Assembly: GCA_012519705.1 (NCBI GenBank)
Contig: JAAYPR010000001.1
Coordinates: forward strand, 1-64,000
Length of the DNA: 64,000 nucleotides
Direction: 5' to 3'
Origin: Campylobacteraceae bacterium
GTDB lineage: Bacteria; Campylobacterota; Campylobacteria; Campylobacterales; Campylobacteraceae
The notes below the pieces were generated by a model, which was not told where the DNA came from, did no database searches, and saw only the letters and a list, made by a program, of their open reading frames with translations. The position numbers and the translations under genes are program-made. Position 1 is the stretch's first letter. Every line of letters begins with the position of its first letter. Positions 53,858 through 63,520 of this stretch are shown here, one piece after another.

Positions 53858-55698
53858 TGACAAGTTTTGTTTTAGGAGCTCTTTTTTTACCGCTTTTATC
53901 GGCACTTTTAGCTGGGCTTTTTGCATTTAGTAAAAAGTCAGTGACTGTTGGGATAGTTTGTAGTCTGCTCATAGTTATTAGCACGATTTGCTCTTTTGTG
54001 CTGTTTGGTGTAGTTAGAAGCGAGGGAAGCATAGTTGTCCACATAAGCGACTTTATTTACGCTGGGTTTTTAAGACTAGATCACTCTTTGATACTTGACC
54101 CTGTAAGTATGACTATGGCTTTGGTTGTGGGGATTGTCTCAAGTGTGGTTCATATCTACTCAATCGGCTATATGGAAAAAGACCCTGGGTTTAACCGCTT
54201 TTTTAGTTATCTAGGGCTTTTTGTTTTCTCAATGCTAGTTTTAGTTATGAGTGATAACTTTGTAGGACTTTTCATAGGCTGGGAAGGCGTAGGGCTTTGC
54301 TCATGGCTTTTAATTGGCTTTTGGTATGATAGAAAAGGGATTAGTTGGTGTGCAAACGAAGCGTTTATAATGAACAGAATCGCCGACTTAGGACTTTTAC
54401 TAGCGATGTTTTTAATCTACAAAAACGTTGGCTCTTTAAGATATATAGATGTTTTTGCAAGTGTTCCAAATTTAAGTAGTAGTGTAATAACTTGGATAGC
54501 ACTACTTCTTTTCATCGGTGCTATGGGTAAATCAGCTCAGTTTCCATTCCATACTTGGCTTGCGGATGCGATGGCAGGACCAACTCCTGTTTCAGCGCTA
54601 ATTCACGCAGCGACTATGGTTACAGCGGGTGTTTATTTAGTTATAAGAGCAAATGCTATATTTATAGAAGCAGCTGGGGTTAGTGAGTTTATAGTTCTTC
54701 TTGGGGCTTTTGTGGCTTTGTTTGCTGCAAGTATGGCGGTAGTTCATGATGATTTGAAGAAGATAATCGCTTACTCAACTCTATCTCAACTTGGATATAT
54801 GTTTGTAGCGGCTGGGCTTGGGGCTTACTGGATAGCTCTGTTTCACTTAGCAACTCATGCGTTTTTTAAATCGCTTCTGTTTTTAGGAGCAGGAAACGTG
54901 ATGCATGCGATGAATGATGAGCTTAATATCAAAAAAATGGGCGGGCTTTATAACTATATGAAACCAACTGCTATTTTGATGGTTATAGGTTCTTTAGCAC
55001 TTTGTGGATACTATCCATTTGCAGGGTTTTTCTCAAAAGATAAAATTCTCGAAGCCGCTTTTAGTTCAGGGGATTATATCATCTGGGCAGTTTTACTAAT
55101 ATCAGCGATGTTAACGGCGTTTTATAGCTTTAGACTTATAATGCTTGTATTTTTTGGTAAGAGTAAATTCAGCCACAAACCTCACGAAGCTAAAACATTT
55201 ATGCTAGTAGCTTTAGTTCCGTTAGCACTTTTGGCTATCGTAGCTGGGTTTTTTGAGAGTGATTTCCATAGATTTATTATAAGAGTGACAGGTGATTTTA
55301 AGATGGGTCTGTCAAGTGGAGTTATTTTAAGGCTTGTTATTATAACGTTAGTTTGTGTTATAGCTTCAACTCTGTTTGCGATATTTGCATATAAAAAAGA
55401 GATTTTTAAACCAAGTATTGAAGAGAGTAAAATCTACAAGCTTCTTAAAAATCAGTACTATATACCACAATTTTATGAGAGAGTTTTTATAAGAGGATAT
55501 GAAAAGATAAGTGAAATTTGCTTTAAAGCTGATAAGAAAGTCATTGATAATAGCGTTGATGCTATTGCAAAAGGGCTTGTTAAGCTTGGTTCTAATGCTG
55601 ATAAAATGCAAAGTGGAAATTTATCTTTAATGCTTAGACTTATGGTTGGAGGCTTTATAGCCTTGCTTGTGTTAGCAGTTATTTTAGGAGGGAAGTGA
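53857..55698 (+). CDS. nuoL: NADH-quinone oxidoreductase subunit L
   Basis: A 613-residue antiporter-like subunit with about 15 helices and a long C-terminal lateral helix. Core motifs are GLFIGWEGVGLCSWLLIGFWY, LADAMAGPTPVSALIHAATMVTAGVYL and LKKIIAYSTLSQLGYMFVA. Overlaps nuoM by 4 nt. Confidence 0.96.
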   Translation: MTSFVLGALFLPLLSALLAGLFAFSKKSVTVGIVCSLLIVISTICSFVLFGVVRSEGSIVVHISDFIYAGFLRLDHSLILDPVSMTMALVVGIVSSVVHIYSIGYMEKDPGFNRFFSYLGLFVFSMLVLVMSDNFVGLFIGWEGVGLCSWLLIGFWYDRKGISWCANEAFIMNRIADLGLLLAMFLIYKNVGSLRYIDVFASVPNLSSSVITWIALLLFIGAMGKSAQFPFHTWLADAMAGPTPVSALIHAATMVTAGVYLVIRANAIFIEAAGVSEFIVLLGAFVALFAASMAVVHDDLKKIIAYSTLSQLGYMFVAAGLGAYWIALFHLATHAFFKSLLFLGAGNVMHAMNDELNIKKMGGLYNYMKPTAILMVIGSLALCGYYPFAGFFSKDKILEAAFSSGDYIIWAVLLISAMLTAFYSFRLIMLVFFGKSKFSHKPHEAKTFMLVALVPLALLAIVAGFFESDFHRFIIRVTGDFKMGLSSGVILRLVIITLVCVIASTLFAIFAYKKEIFKPSIEESKIYKLLKNQYYIPQFYERVFIRGYEKISEICFKADKKVIDNSVDAIAKGLVKLGSNADKMQSGNLSLMLRLMVGGFIALLVLAVILGGK

Positions 55699-57221
55699 TG
55701 GAACTAACGATAGTACTATTTTTTCCGCTACTTGCTGGGCTATTTGGCTTTATGGTTGATGAGAAAAATATTAAATTTTACGGTATTGCGGTTAGCTTTA
55801 TAGAGCTTTGTTTGGCTCTATTTGTTTGGGTTAGTTTTAATATGGCAAACACGTCTATCATGATGGAGTTTATGCCGTTTCTGCCAAGACTTGGGATTAA
55901 CTACTTCTTAGGAGTAGATGGGATATCTCTGTTTTTAGTAGTAATTAGTGCATTTATGACATTTATTGCTTTGATTAGCTTAAATGTAACGGATAGATTA
56001 AAACACCTTATCATTTCTATTTTGTTTTTAGAGATGACGATGATGGGTGTGTTTTTAAGCTTAGATGCGATTATGTTTTATATTTTTTGGGAGCTTTCGC
56101 TTCTGCCGATGCTTTATATCATCGGAGTTTGGGGAAGTGGGGATAGAGTTTACGCAGCGGTTAAGTTCTTTATCTACACATTTTTTGGTTCGATGTTAAT
56201 GCTAGTTGGGATAATCACTCTAGCTTATCTAAACTACAAAGCAACAGGAATGATTAGTTTTAATATCCTTAACTGGCAAAAACTCTCCCTTGGGTTTGGT
56301 GCTCAAATTTGGCTATTTTTAGCATTTGGTATCGCTTTTGCTATAAAAACACCGTTGTTTCCATTTCACACTTGGCTTCCGTATGCTCACGGACAAGCTC
56401 CGACAATCGGCTCTGTCTTACTAGCAGCGGTTTTACTAAAAATGGGAACTTATGGTTTTGTGAGATTTTCACTACCAATCTTCCCTGATGCAAGTGTATA
56501 TATGTCAAGCTTTATCTGTGTGATAGCTGTGATAATGGTAGTTTATACATCATTTATAGCTTTTGCTCAAAAAGATATCAAGCAAGTTATCGCATATAGC
56601 TCTATTTCACATATGGGCGTTATAATGCTTGGAATTTTCTCACTTAGCATTGAGGGCTTAAGTGGGGCTGTGTTTTTTATGATAAGTCACGCACTAACAA
56701 GTGGCGGGCTATTTATGATGGTAGGGTATCTGCATGATAGAACTCACACAAAAGAGATGGCTAAATTTGGCGGACTTGCAAAAGTTATGCCACTATTTGC
56801 ATTTATCTTTGCTATTTTAATGTTTGGCGGCATTGGTTTACCGCTAACGAGTGGGTTTGTCGGGGAGTTTTTAAGCCTTTTAGGAGTGTTTAGAGTTTAT
56901 CCGATTTTTGCTCTACTTGGTGGGTTAAGCATTATAATGGGGGCTATTTATAGCTTAAATTTATACAAAAAAACCTTCTTTGGCGAAGTTACAAACAAAG
57001 AAAATGAGAGTTTAAAAGATTTAAACAAAACTGAGCTTTTAGCTATAGTTCCAGTAGCTTTGTTAGTTTTGTATCTAGGAGTGTTTCCAAACACTATCTT
57101 AAAAGAGATAAATGACGGCTCTATAAACACAATATCTGCTATGTATAGCAAAGTTCAAGATGAGAGAAGTGTAGAGTTTTTAAAAGAAGCAAATGAAGCA
57201 AGGAGTCCAAATGTTTGGTAA
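55695..57221 (+). CDS. nuoM: NADH-quinone oxidoreductase subunit M
   Basis: A 508-residue antiporter-like proton-pumping subunit. FYIFWELSLLPMLYIIGVWG, the TPLFPFHTWLPYAHGQAPT segment and DIKQVIAYSSISHMGVIMLG are diagnostic. The nuoN ATG lies 11 nt before its stop. Confidence 0.96.
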   Translation: MMELTIVLFFPLLAGLFGFMVDEKNIKFYGIAVSFIELCLALFVWVSFNMANTSIMMEFMPFLPRLGINYFLGVDGISLFLVVISAFMTFIALISLNVTDRLKHLIISILFLEMTMMGVFLSLDAIMFYIFWELSLLPMLYIIGVWGSGDRVYAAVKFFIYTFFGSMLMLVGIITLAYLNYKATGMISFNILNWQKLSLGFGAQIWLFLAFGIAFAIKTPLFPFHTWLPYAHGQAPTIGSVLLAAVLLKMGTYGFVRFSLPIFPDASVYMSSFICVIAVIMVVYTSFIAFAQKDIKQVIAYSSISHMGVIMLGIFSLSIEGLSGAVFFMISHALTSGGLFMMVGYLHDRTHTKEMAKFGGLAKVMPLFAFIFAILMFGGIGLPLTSGFVGEFLSLLGVFRVYPIFALLGGLSIIMGAIYSLNLYKKTFFGEVTNKENESLKDLNKTELLAIVPVALLVLYLGVFPNTILKEINDGSINTISAMYSKVQDERSVEFLKEANEARSPNVW

Positions 57222-58650
57222 GATTGTTTTTGATATAAATGCACTAAATTTACTCTCTATCGCACCGATGACGCTGTTAGTTTGCTTTGGGCTATTTATT
57301 CTTTGTGTTGGGATGATAAAAGATGATGTTTCAAACAAATTTTATGTCACGATAACTGCTCTTGCTTTAGTTTTAAACTCGGCTTTAGTTGCTGGATATA
57401 GTGGGGCCTTGAGAGGATTTTTTGGGCTTATTTTAATGGATGGGATAACTGTTTTAGCGATGATTCTCATAGCTTTGGTTTCACTTGTTTTTATCCTATT
57501 TTTACTAGATGATGAGCAAAAATATGAGTATTACACTCTGTTTTTATTTATGGTGGCAGGGTATCAGTTTATGGTGGCAAGCGATAACTTGATTTTAATC
57601 ATCGTAGCACTTGAGCTATCAAGCCTGATTTTATATACTTTAATTGCGATGAGAAACACCAAATTTGCAGTTGAAGCAGCTATAAAATACTTTGTTATGG
57701 GTGCACTTGCTACTGGGTTTTTAATCTTTGGAGCTGGGCTTTTGTATCTAGCAAGCGGAAGCGTTGAGATATATAAAATAGCTCTTACTTTAAATGAGAT
57801 AAAAGGCACAAGTTTGCTAAACGCAGCGGCTGTGTTTTTAGTAGTGGCATTTGGGTTTAAAATTTCTCTTGTTCCATTTCATACATGGTTAGCTGATGTT
57901 TATGAGGGCTCAACAGCACCACTTGCTGGGTTTATCTCTATAGTTCCAAAGTTAGCAGTTTTTGTAGCGATGCTAAGACTTTTTAGCATTCTTTTAGGGA
58001 CTGAGTTTTTAGATGCGGCTTTATATATCTTAGTTGTAGTTACTATGACTGTTGCAAACGTTGCGGCTTTGGTTCAAAGAGATGTTAAAAGAATGCTTGC
58101 ATTTAGCTCTATCTCTCACTCAGGCTTTATTTTAGCGGCGATTTTTATAAACTCAACTTCTGGTACGGTAAGTCTGTTTATCTACTGGGTAATGTTTGCT
58201 TTTGCAAATTTAGGTGCTTTTGGAATGCTTTGGGCTTTAGGAGAAAAAAGTAAATGCAAAAGATATGAGTATCCATTTGAGAGATTTAAAGGACTTGCAA
58301 AGTCAAATTTAACCCTTGCGTTAGCGATGGGGCTATTTATGTTTAGTTTGGCTGGCATTCCTCCATTTAGCGTGTTTTGGGGAAAGCTAGGAGTCCTATC
58401 TTCAGCTATAAGCTCTGGATATGTAGTGCTTGCCGTTGTTATGGCTATAAACTCAGCCATAGCAGTTTATTACTACTTAAAAGTCGTGGTTTATATGTTT
58501 TTATATGAGGGCGAAAATGAGCTTGTAGAAGTGAGTTTATCATATAAGTGGATTTTGGGAGTTTGCTTTACACTCTGCTTGCTAGCACCATTTGTGCTTA
58601 AGTTTATCTATGGCAGAGTTTATGATATGGTGATATTTAGCGGTTTTTAA
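57211..58650 (+). CDS. nuoN: NADH-quinone oxidoreductase subunit N
   Basis: A 479-residue antiporter-like subunit; [36 protein letters not shown] and [21 protein letters not shown] are present. The ORF track begins six codons earlier, but ATG 57211 has an AAGGAG site and is preferred. Last gene of the operon; its 3' end overlaps convergent miaA by 14 nt, with no terminator between them. Confidence 0.95.
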   Translation: MFGKIVFDINALNLLSIAPMTLLVCFGLFILCVGMIKDDVSNKFYVTITALALVLNSALVAGYSGALRGFFGLILMDGITVLAMILIALVSLVFILFLLDDEQKYEYYTLFLFMVAGYQFMVASDNLILIIVALELSSLILYTLIAMRNTKFAVEAAIKYFVMGALATGFLIFGAGLLYLASGSVEIYKIALTLNEIKGTSLLNAAAVFLVVAFGFKISLVPFHTWLADVYEGSTAPLAGFISIVPKLAVFVAMLRLFSILLGTEFLDAALYILVVVTMTVANVAALVQRDVKRMLAFSSISHSGFILAAIFINSTSGTVSLFIYWVMFAFANLGAFGMLWALGEKSKCKRYEYPFERFKGLAKSNLTLALAMGLFMFSLAGIPPFSVFWGKLGVLSSAISSGYVVLAVVMAINSAIAVYYYLKVVVYMFLYEGENELVEVSLSYKWILGVCFTLCLLAPFVLKFIYGRVYDMVIFSGF

Positions 58651-59515
58651 GCCTAGTTTCTAGGTGATTTTTTAGCTCACCTAAAGGCAAAGTTAGCTTT
58701 TTATCAAACTGGGATTTGTTAAAAGTTCTTTGCCTTTTAGCTAGTTGGATGGTGTGAGTGGTTATTAAGCTCTCTAGCTCACTAAGCGAAACTTTACCAT
58801 CTAGATACTCTTTGCACTCTTTTAAGCCTATAGAGTTTAGAGATTTTAGGGAGCTGTCGTATTTACTAAAAAGATATCTTGCTTCATCAATCAGTCTATT
58901 TTCTATCATCTTTTTTGTTCTAAGTTTTATCCTAGGGTCTAGAGTTTCTTTTGGTGCGTAAATTTCATAAATTTCAAGGTTTTTTATAGTTGGCTCACTT
59001 GTGTTTTCTTTTAGGAAAATGCTAGGAACTTCATTTGTAGTTTTATAAATGCTATACCATTTATTTAGTCTATAAGTGTCGTTTTGACTAAATTTGGATG
59101 CAAACTCGCTGTCTTTTTTAAGAGCCAACTCATAAATTTCTAAATTTGATAAACTGTGTTCTACGTCATCAATTTTTGGGCTTAAGCCTTTTAGCATCGC
59201 TTTTAGGTAAAACCCACTTCCGCCAGTTATAAGAAGTGGAATATCTAAATTTTGGGCGTAAGATTTAGCTCTTTTATACTCATCTATAAAATCCCCAACG
59301 CTAAAATGAGCATCAGGATAGACTAAATTTATACCAAAATGTTTAACGCTTTTTAGCTCATCAAGCGTGGGTTTTGCACTTGCTGTATCTATCTCTTTAT
59401 AGATGGAAAGTGAGTCTAGGCTTAAAATAACAGCGTTAAATTTGGTAGCTAAATGAATGGCTAAATCACTCTTTCCACTAGCTGTTGGGGCGATGATAGC
59501 AAGTTCTAAAAACAT
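58637..59515 (-). CDS. miaA: tRNA dimethylallyltransferase
   Basis: A 292-residue enzyme that adds dimethylallyl to A37 of tRNAs reading UNN codons. P-loop [11 protein letters not shown] at the N terminus, [19 protein letters not shown] with the catalytic Asp, the [15 protein letters not shown] segment and [13 protein letters not shown] at the C terminus are typical. Convergent with and overlapping nuoN. Confidence 0.95.
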   Translation of the reverse strand: MFLELAIIAPTASGKSDLAIHLATKFNAVILSLDSLSIYKEIDTASAKPTLDELKSVKHFGINLVYPDAHFSVGDFIDEYKRAKSYAQNLDIPLLITGGSGFYLKAMLKGLSPKIDDVEHSLSNLEIYELALKKDSEFASKFSQNDTYRLNKWYSIYKTTNEVPSIFLKENTSEPTIKNLEIYEIYAPKETLDPRIKLRTKKMIENRLIDEARYLFSKYDSSLKSLNSIGLKECKEYLDGKVSLSELESLITTHTIQLAKRQRTFNKSQFDKKLTLPLGELKNHLETRLKNR

Positions 59516-59622
59516 AGTGAGTTCCTTAAAAGTTCATTTTAAATCTACATTTTAGCTTAAATCTGCTAAAATAATTATTTAAAAATTTTATGTGGGAAAA
59601 AGTGGAGAAGGAAAAAGATTTA

Positions 59623-60495
59623 ATGGAAAAATTTAAACAAATTATTTTAGATATCAACGAACTTATAGTTTTTAAGCACTCAGTTTTTGCCTTACCTTTT
59701 ATATTTGTAGCGATGATTACCGCTTCACAGCTTGAAAATGGCACTATGTGGTTTGGCTGGAGACTACTATTTTTAGGGGTGGTTTGTGCTGTTAGTGCTA
59801 GAAGTTTTGCTATGGCGTTTAATAGATTTATGGATGAAGATATCGATAGACCAAACCCAAGATGTGCGGATAGACCAAGTGTTGATGGGCGAATTGGGAA
59901 GTTGAATTTAATACTTTTTATAACATTTAACGCTTTAGTTTTTATAGCTACAACTTATTTTATAAACCCTTTAGCTTTTAAACTCTCACTTCCGATACTG
60001 ATAATTTTAGGTGGATACTCTGTTTTTAAAAGATTTTCAGAGCTTGCTCATTTGGTTTTAGGGCTTTGTTTAGGACTAGCGCCCATTGCTGGAGCGATAG
60101 CGATTTTAGGTGAAATCCCACTTTGGTCTGTACTATTATGCTGTGGGGTTATGTTTTGGGTAGCTGGATTTGATATTTTGTATTCACTTCAAGATATAGA
60201 GTATGATAGAAGTGCTGGACTTTTTAGCATACCAGCGTGTTATGGAAGTGATGCAGCGATGTTTATCTCAAGGGTATTTCACGCTATAACTGTGCTTTTT
60301 TGGTTTTTGTTTTGTTTGGCTGGAAATTTAGGCATTTTTGCATATATCGGGGTGTTTTTATCAGGTCTGATTTTGTGGCAAGAGCACCGTATTGTAAACA
60401 AGGACTTTAGCAAGATAGACAAAGCATTTTTTACTCTAAATGGATATTTAGGTTTTATGTTTTTTTGTTTTATATTTATAGATCATCTATTTTAG
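59623..60495 (+). CDS. mqnP: MqnP, UbiA-family prenyltransferase of the futalosine menaquinone route
   Basis: About 290 residues, with eight to nine helices and the two Asp-rich motifs of UbiA enzymes: NRFMDEDIDRPNPR (about 70) and YSLQDIEYDRSAG (about 185). In campylobacteria the futalosine pathway makes menaquinone and MqnP attaches the prenyl chain to 1,4-dihydroxy-6-naphthoate; that specific role is inferred from the organism. The ORF track starts 11 codons upstream; ATG 59623, after AAGGAA, fits family length. Complex I would reduce the final quinone. Confidence 0.85.
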   Translation: MEKFKQIILDINELIVFKHSVFALPFIFVAMITASQLENGTMWFGWRLLFLGVVCAVSARSFAMAFNRFMDEDIDRPNPRCADRPSVDGRIGKLNLILFITFNALVFIATTYFINPLAFKLSLPILIILGGYSVFKRFSELAHLVLGLCLGLAPIAGAIAILGEIPLWSVLLCCGVMFWVAGFDILYSLQDIEYDRSAGLFSIPACYGSDAAMFISRVFHAITVLFWFLFCLAGNLGIFAYIGVFLSGLILWQEHRIVNKDFSKIDKAFFTLNGYLGFMFFCFIFIDHLF

Positions 60496-60504
60496 GAGAG
60501 ATAA

Positions 60505-60768
60505 ATGGATTTAAACACCATCGTAATTTTAGGGCTTTGTGTTGTACTTTTTATAGTTTTAATTCTGCTTTATATAAAAGATAGTCAGACAAATAAAAAA
60601 TTTGATAGATACGACCATATCGTAACTGACAATATAAACGAACTTTTTATTATTAAAAAAGAGATAAAGGCTCTAAAAGAGAGTGTTGATAGTATCGATA
60701 TCATAAATTTAGCTGATACTATAGATGAAATAATAGATGAAAAACTAAAAAAATATAGAGAAAATTAA
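60505..60768 (+). CDS. Small membrane-anchored coiled-coil protein
   Basis: An 87-residue protein: one N-terminal transmembrane helix (about 6-25), then a charged, probably coiled-coil cytosolic segment (INELFIIKKEIKALKESVDSI). No family recognised. It follows mqnP with AGGAGA before the ATG, so cotranscription is likely; its function is unknown. Confidence 0.7.
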   Translation: MDLNTIVILGLCVVLFIVLILLYIKDSQTNKKFDRYDHIVTDNINELFIIKKEIKALKESVDSIDIINLADTIDEIIDEKLKKYREN

Positions 60769-60797
60769 ATATTTATATTAAATTTATTACTCTGTTT

Positions 60798-60803
60798 TAT
60801 AAT
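60798..60803 (+). promoter_or_regulatory. -10 box of the moaA-queE-queD unit
   Basis: CTCTGTTTTATAATAAG contains TATAAT 21 nt before the moaA ATG, in an AT-rich gap after the small membrane protein gene. Confidence 0.6.
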
Positions 60804-60824
60804 AAGACAAAAATAGGATGAATT

Positions 60825-61796
60825 ATGTTAATAGATGGTCATGGTAGAGTTGTAGACTACCTTAGAGTTTCAGTAACTGAAAGATGTAACTTTAGATGTA
60901 AATACTGTATGCCGGATAAGCCTTTTGAGTGGGTTCCGCATGAGAATTTACTAAGCTTTGAAGAGCTTTTTATGTTTATAAAAGTTGCTATTGATGAAGG
61001 TGTTAAAAAGATAAGGATAACCGGCGGTGAGCCGCTTATTAGAAAAGATATTGATAAGTTTATAAAAATGATAAGTGACTACGCTCCTGAGATTGATTTA
61101 GCGATGACGACAAACGGCTACTTTTTAGAGCATTTTGCAAAGCCTTTAAAAGAGGCTGGACTTAAAAGAATAAATATGTCGCTTGATACTTTGGTTCCTG
61201 ATAGAGCGTATAAAATCGCAGGAAGAGATGTCTTAGCTAAGGTTTTGATGGGCTATGAAGCAGCACTTGAAGCTGGACTTAAAGTCAAGCTAAACACAGT
61301 TGCTCTAAAAGGGATAAATGATGATGAGATTTTAAATCTAATAGAGTTTGCAAAAAGCAAAGACTCAACTATCCGTTTTATCGAGTATATGGAAAACACT
61401 CACGCTAAATCTGACCTAAAAGGACTTAAAAAAGAGGAAATTTTAAAGATTGTCTCTAGTAAATACAGAGTCAAAGAACTTGGCAAAGCCCCAAACTCAC
61501 CTTCAACTATGTATGAGATAGATGGTGGCTATCAGTTTGGTATCATCGACCCTCATAAGCATGACTTTTGTGAGACATGTAATAGAATTCGCCTAACCGC
61601 TGAAGGCTATCTAATCCCATGTCTTTATTTTGATGAGGCGATGAGTATAAAAGATGCTGTTAAAAAAGGCGATATCAAAGCAGCAAGCGAGGTTTTAAGA
61701 GAAGTTTTAAGAAATAAACCTGAGAAAAATAGATGGGAAAATTCTATGCTAGAAGAGGATATCTCAACTAGAGCATTTTATCAAACTGGTGGATGA
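60825..61796 (+). CDS. moaA: GTP 3',8-cyclase MoaA
   Basis: A 323-residue radical SAM enzyme for the first step of molybdopterin synthesis. The N-terminal SAM cluster motif is CNFRCKYC (about 22) and the C-terminal substrate-binding cluster is [28 protein letters not shown] is the expected SAM-binding segment. The C-terminal GG is also present (QTGG). Overlaps queE in an ATGA arrangement. Confidence 0.96.
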   Translation: MLIDGHGRVVDYLRVSVTERCNFRCKYCMPDKPFEWVPHENLLSFEELFMFIKVAIDEGVKKIRITGGEPLIRKDIDKFIKMISDYAPEIDLAMTTNGYFLEHFAKPLKEAGLKRINMSLDTLVPDRAYKIAGRDVLAKVLMGYEAALEAGLKVKLNTVALKGINDDEILNLIEFAKSKDSTIRFIEYMENTHAKSDLKGLKKEEILKIVSSKYRVKELGKAPNSPSTMYEIDGGYQFGIIDPHKHDFCETCNRIRLTAEGYLIPCLYFDEAMSIKDAVKKGDIKAASEVLREVLRNKPEKNRWENSMLEEDISTRAFYQTGG

Positions 61797-62524
61797 TGGA
61801 GTTAGTTGAGGTTTTTCATAGCATTCAAGGAGAGGGAAAATATGCTGGGAAAAATGCTATTTTCTTCCGCTTTGCAGGGTGCAACTTAAGATGTAAAGGC
61901 TTTGGTGTAGAGGTGGTTTCGCCAAAAACTGGTGAAATGCTAACTGGCTGTGATACGATAAGGGCTGTTTATACAGGCCATTTTGAGAGTGAGAAAATCA
62001 GCTCATCAAAAGAACTTTTTGATAAAATTCCCACTTTTTGTTTTAAGCCTCTCATTGTTATAACTGGAGGAGAGCCGTTAATCCACCATAAAAACCCTAT
62101 TTTTTATGAGTTTGTTAGCGGGCTTTTAGAGCAAGGATTTGAGGTTCATTTTGAAACAAATGGAACGATAGAAGTTGATTTTGATAAATTTAGTGCTTAT
62201 AAAAGCTGTGTTTTTGCCATCTCTGTAAAGCTTTCAAACTCAGGTGAGAGCAGGGAAAAAAGGCTAAATTTCAAAGCTCTAAATTTGATAAAACAAAACG
62301 CAAAAGAGAGTTTTTACAAATTTGTGATAAACTCGGATTTAAAAAACGAAATAGATGAAATTTTAATAAACGCTAAAAGCGAAGTTTACTGTATGCCGAT
62401 GGGGAAAAATCAGGACGAGCTAGCCAAAAACGCAAAAGATGTTTTTAAGTTTTGTATAAAAAACGGCTACAACTACTCAGATAGACTTCATATAAGAGTG
62501 TTTAACACAGAAGAAAAAATATAA
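61793..62524 (+). CDS. queE: 7-carboxy-7-deazaguanine synthase QueE with atypical cluster motif
   Basis: A 243-residue radical SAM enzyme of the queuosine pathway. [26 protein letters not shown] is clearly QueE-like, but the third Cys of the usual CX3CX2C is displaced: CNLRC is followed by 18 residues before the next Cys in [16 protein letters not shown] and [10 protein letters not shown] are standard. A cluster with widened spacing has been reported in some QueE proteins. Two ATG codons (61793, 61796) are possible starts. Confidence 0.85.
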   Translation: MMELVEVFHSIQGEGKYAGKNAIFFRFAGCNLRCKGFGVEVVSPKTGEMLTGCDTIRAVYTGHFESEKISSSKELFDKIPTFCFKPLIVITGGEPLIHHKNPIFYEFVSGLLEQGFEVHFETNGTIEVDFDKFSAYKSCVFAISVKLSNSGESREKRLNFKALNLIKQNAKESFYKFVINSDLKNEIDEILINAKSEVYCMPMGKNQDELAKNAKDVFKFCIKNGYNYSDRLHIRVFNTEEKI

Positions 62525-62533
62525 AGAGTTAAG

Positions 62534-63115
62534 ATGATAATAAGAAAAATGTATAAATTTGAAAACGCCCACATTGTTCGCTCTTGCAGTTCAAGGCGGT
62601 GTAAAACTAGCATTCACGGACACTCTTATAGATGTGAAGTGCTTCTTCACTCAAATTTCTTGGATAACGCAGAGATGGTTTATGACTTTGGGCTTATGAA
62701 ACTAGGCATTAAAACTTTGATAGATAGTTTTGACCATGCAACGACTATCTATAGTGGTGATAGTGAAGAGTATAAAAACGATATAAAAAAACACTCTTTA
62801 AGATGGGTGGAAGTGCCTTACAACCCAAGTGCTGAGCAGTTTTGCAGGTTCTTTTTTGTCATGATTGATAGGCTTATAAGTTTGAGCATTATGCAAAATG
62901 GCGAGAGGGAAGTTAAACTTCATAGCATCATCGTTCATGAAACTGACACTGGTTATGCACAGTGCTTTAGAGAGGATGCTTATAATCCAAATATGGGCAC
63001 TATAAACTTAGAAGAGTTTGAATTTAGCGATGAGATTATCAGCGAGTGGGAAGACAAAGAGCTATTCAAAAAACTAATAAATGGCACTAAAATAGAGTTT
63101 CCAAAGGAGTGTTAA
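62534..63115 (+). CDS. queD: 6-carboxy-5,6,7,8-tetrahydropterin synthase QueD, extended form
   Basis: A 193-residue enzyme of the 6-pyruvoyl-tetrahydropterin synthase family that makes the precursor used by QueE. Zinc ligands are in FENAHIVR and HGHSYRCE; the catalytic Cys is in RRCKTSIHGH and Glu in SIIVHETDTGYAQC. It is longer than the roughly 120-residue single-domain form because of an inserted segment (IYSGDSEEYKNDIKKHSLRWVE) and a C-terminal tail. Its substrate comes from FolE's product, encoded at 33.2 kb. Confidence 0.92.
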   Translation: MIIRKMYKFENAHIVRSCSSRRCKTSIHGHSYRCEVLLHSNFLDNAEMVYDFGLMKLGIKTLIDSFDHATTIYSGDSEEYKNDIKKHSLRWVEVPYNPSAEQFCRFFFVMIDRLISLSIMQNGEREVKLHSIIVHETDTGYAQCFREDAYNPNMGTINLEEFEFSDEIISEWEDKELFKKLINGTKIEFPKEC

Positions 63116-63116
63116 G

Positions 63117-63506
63117 ATGAGTGAAACATATAGTATGGCGTTAAATTTGCATCTTGTATTTTATGATATTTTTTTAGCTTTGAGCGTTATTTACCTGCTT
63201 TTTACCCAGCTTGGTGGCGGGGTTAAGATGGTAAAAAGAGTTAGACTTTTACTACCGCTTTACAGCTCTATCTTAGCGGCTATGATATTTATGGGAGTTT
63301 TAGTTCTTTCAATGCTGGATTTTAAAATGACACTTAGTTATTTTGTTATGATAGTTTCGTCTATAGCTATTATTATTTTAATTGCTAAAAACAGCAAAGC
63401 TTTAAAAAAAGCCTACTATACAAAAACTCTAGATAGTTATAAAAAGCTCTCTAGAGTGCATTTAGCTTTGATTTTCTTTTTTGTTTTAATTCCTTGGTTA
63501 GTTTAA
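63117..63506 (+). CDS. Uncharacterised four-helix membrane protein
   Basis: A 129-residue membrane protein with four hydrophobic helices (about 8-27, 40-62, 67-90, 108-128) and basic loops (GGVKMVKRVR; KNSKALKKAYYTK) on what would be the cytosolic side. It starts 1 nt after the queD stop with AAAGGAG upstream, so it is part of the same unit. No family is recognised. Confidence 0.7.
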   Translation: MSETYSMALNLHLVFYDIFLALSVIYLLFTQLGGGVKMVKRVRLLLPLYSSILAAMIFMGVLVLSMLDFKMTLSYFVMIVSSIAIIILIAKNSKALKKAYYTKTLDSYKKLSRVHLALIFFFVLIPWLV

Positions 63507-63520
63507 GCAGGCGGCTTTAA

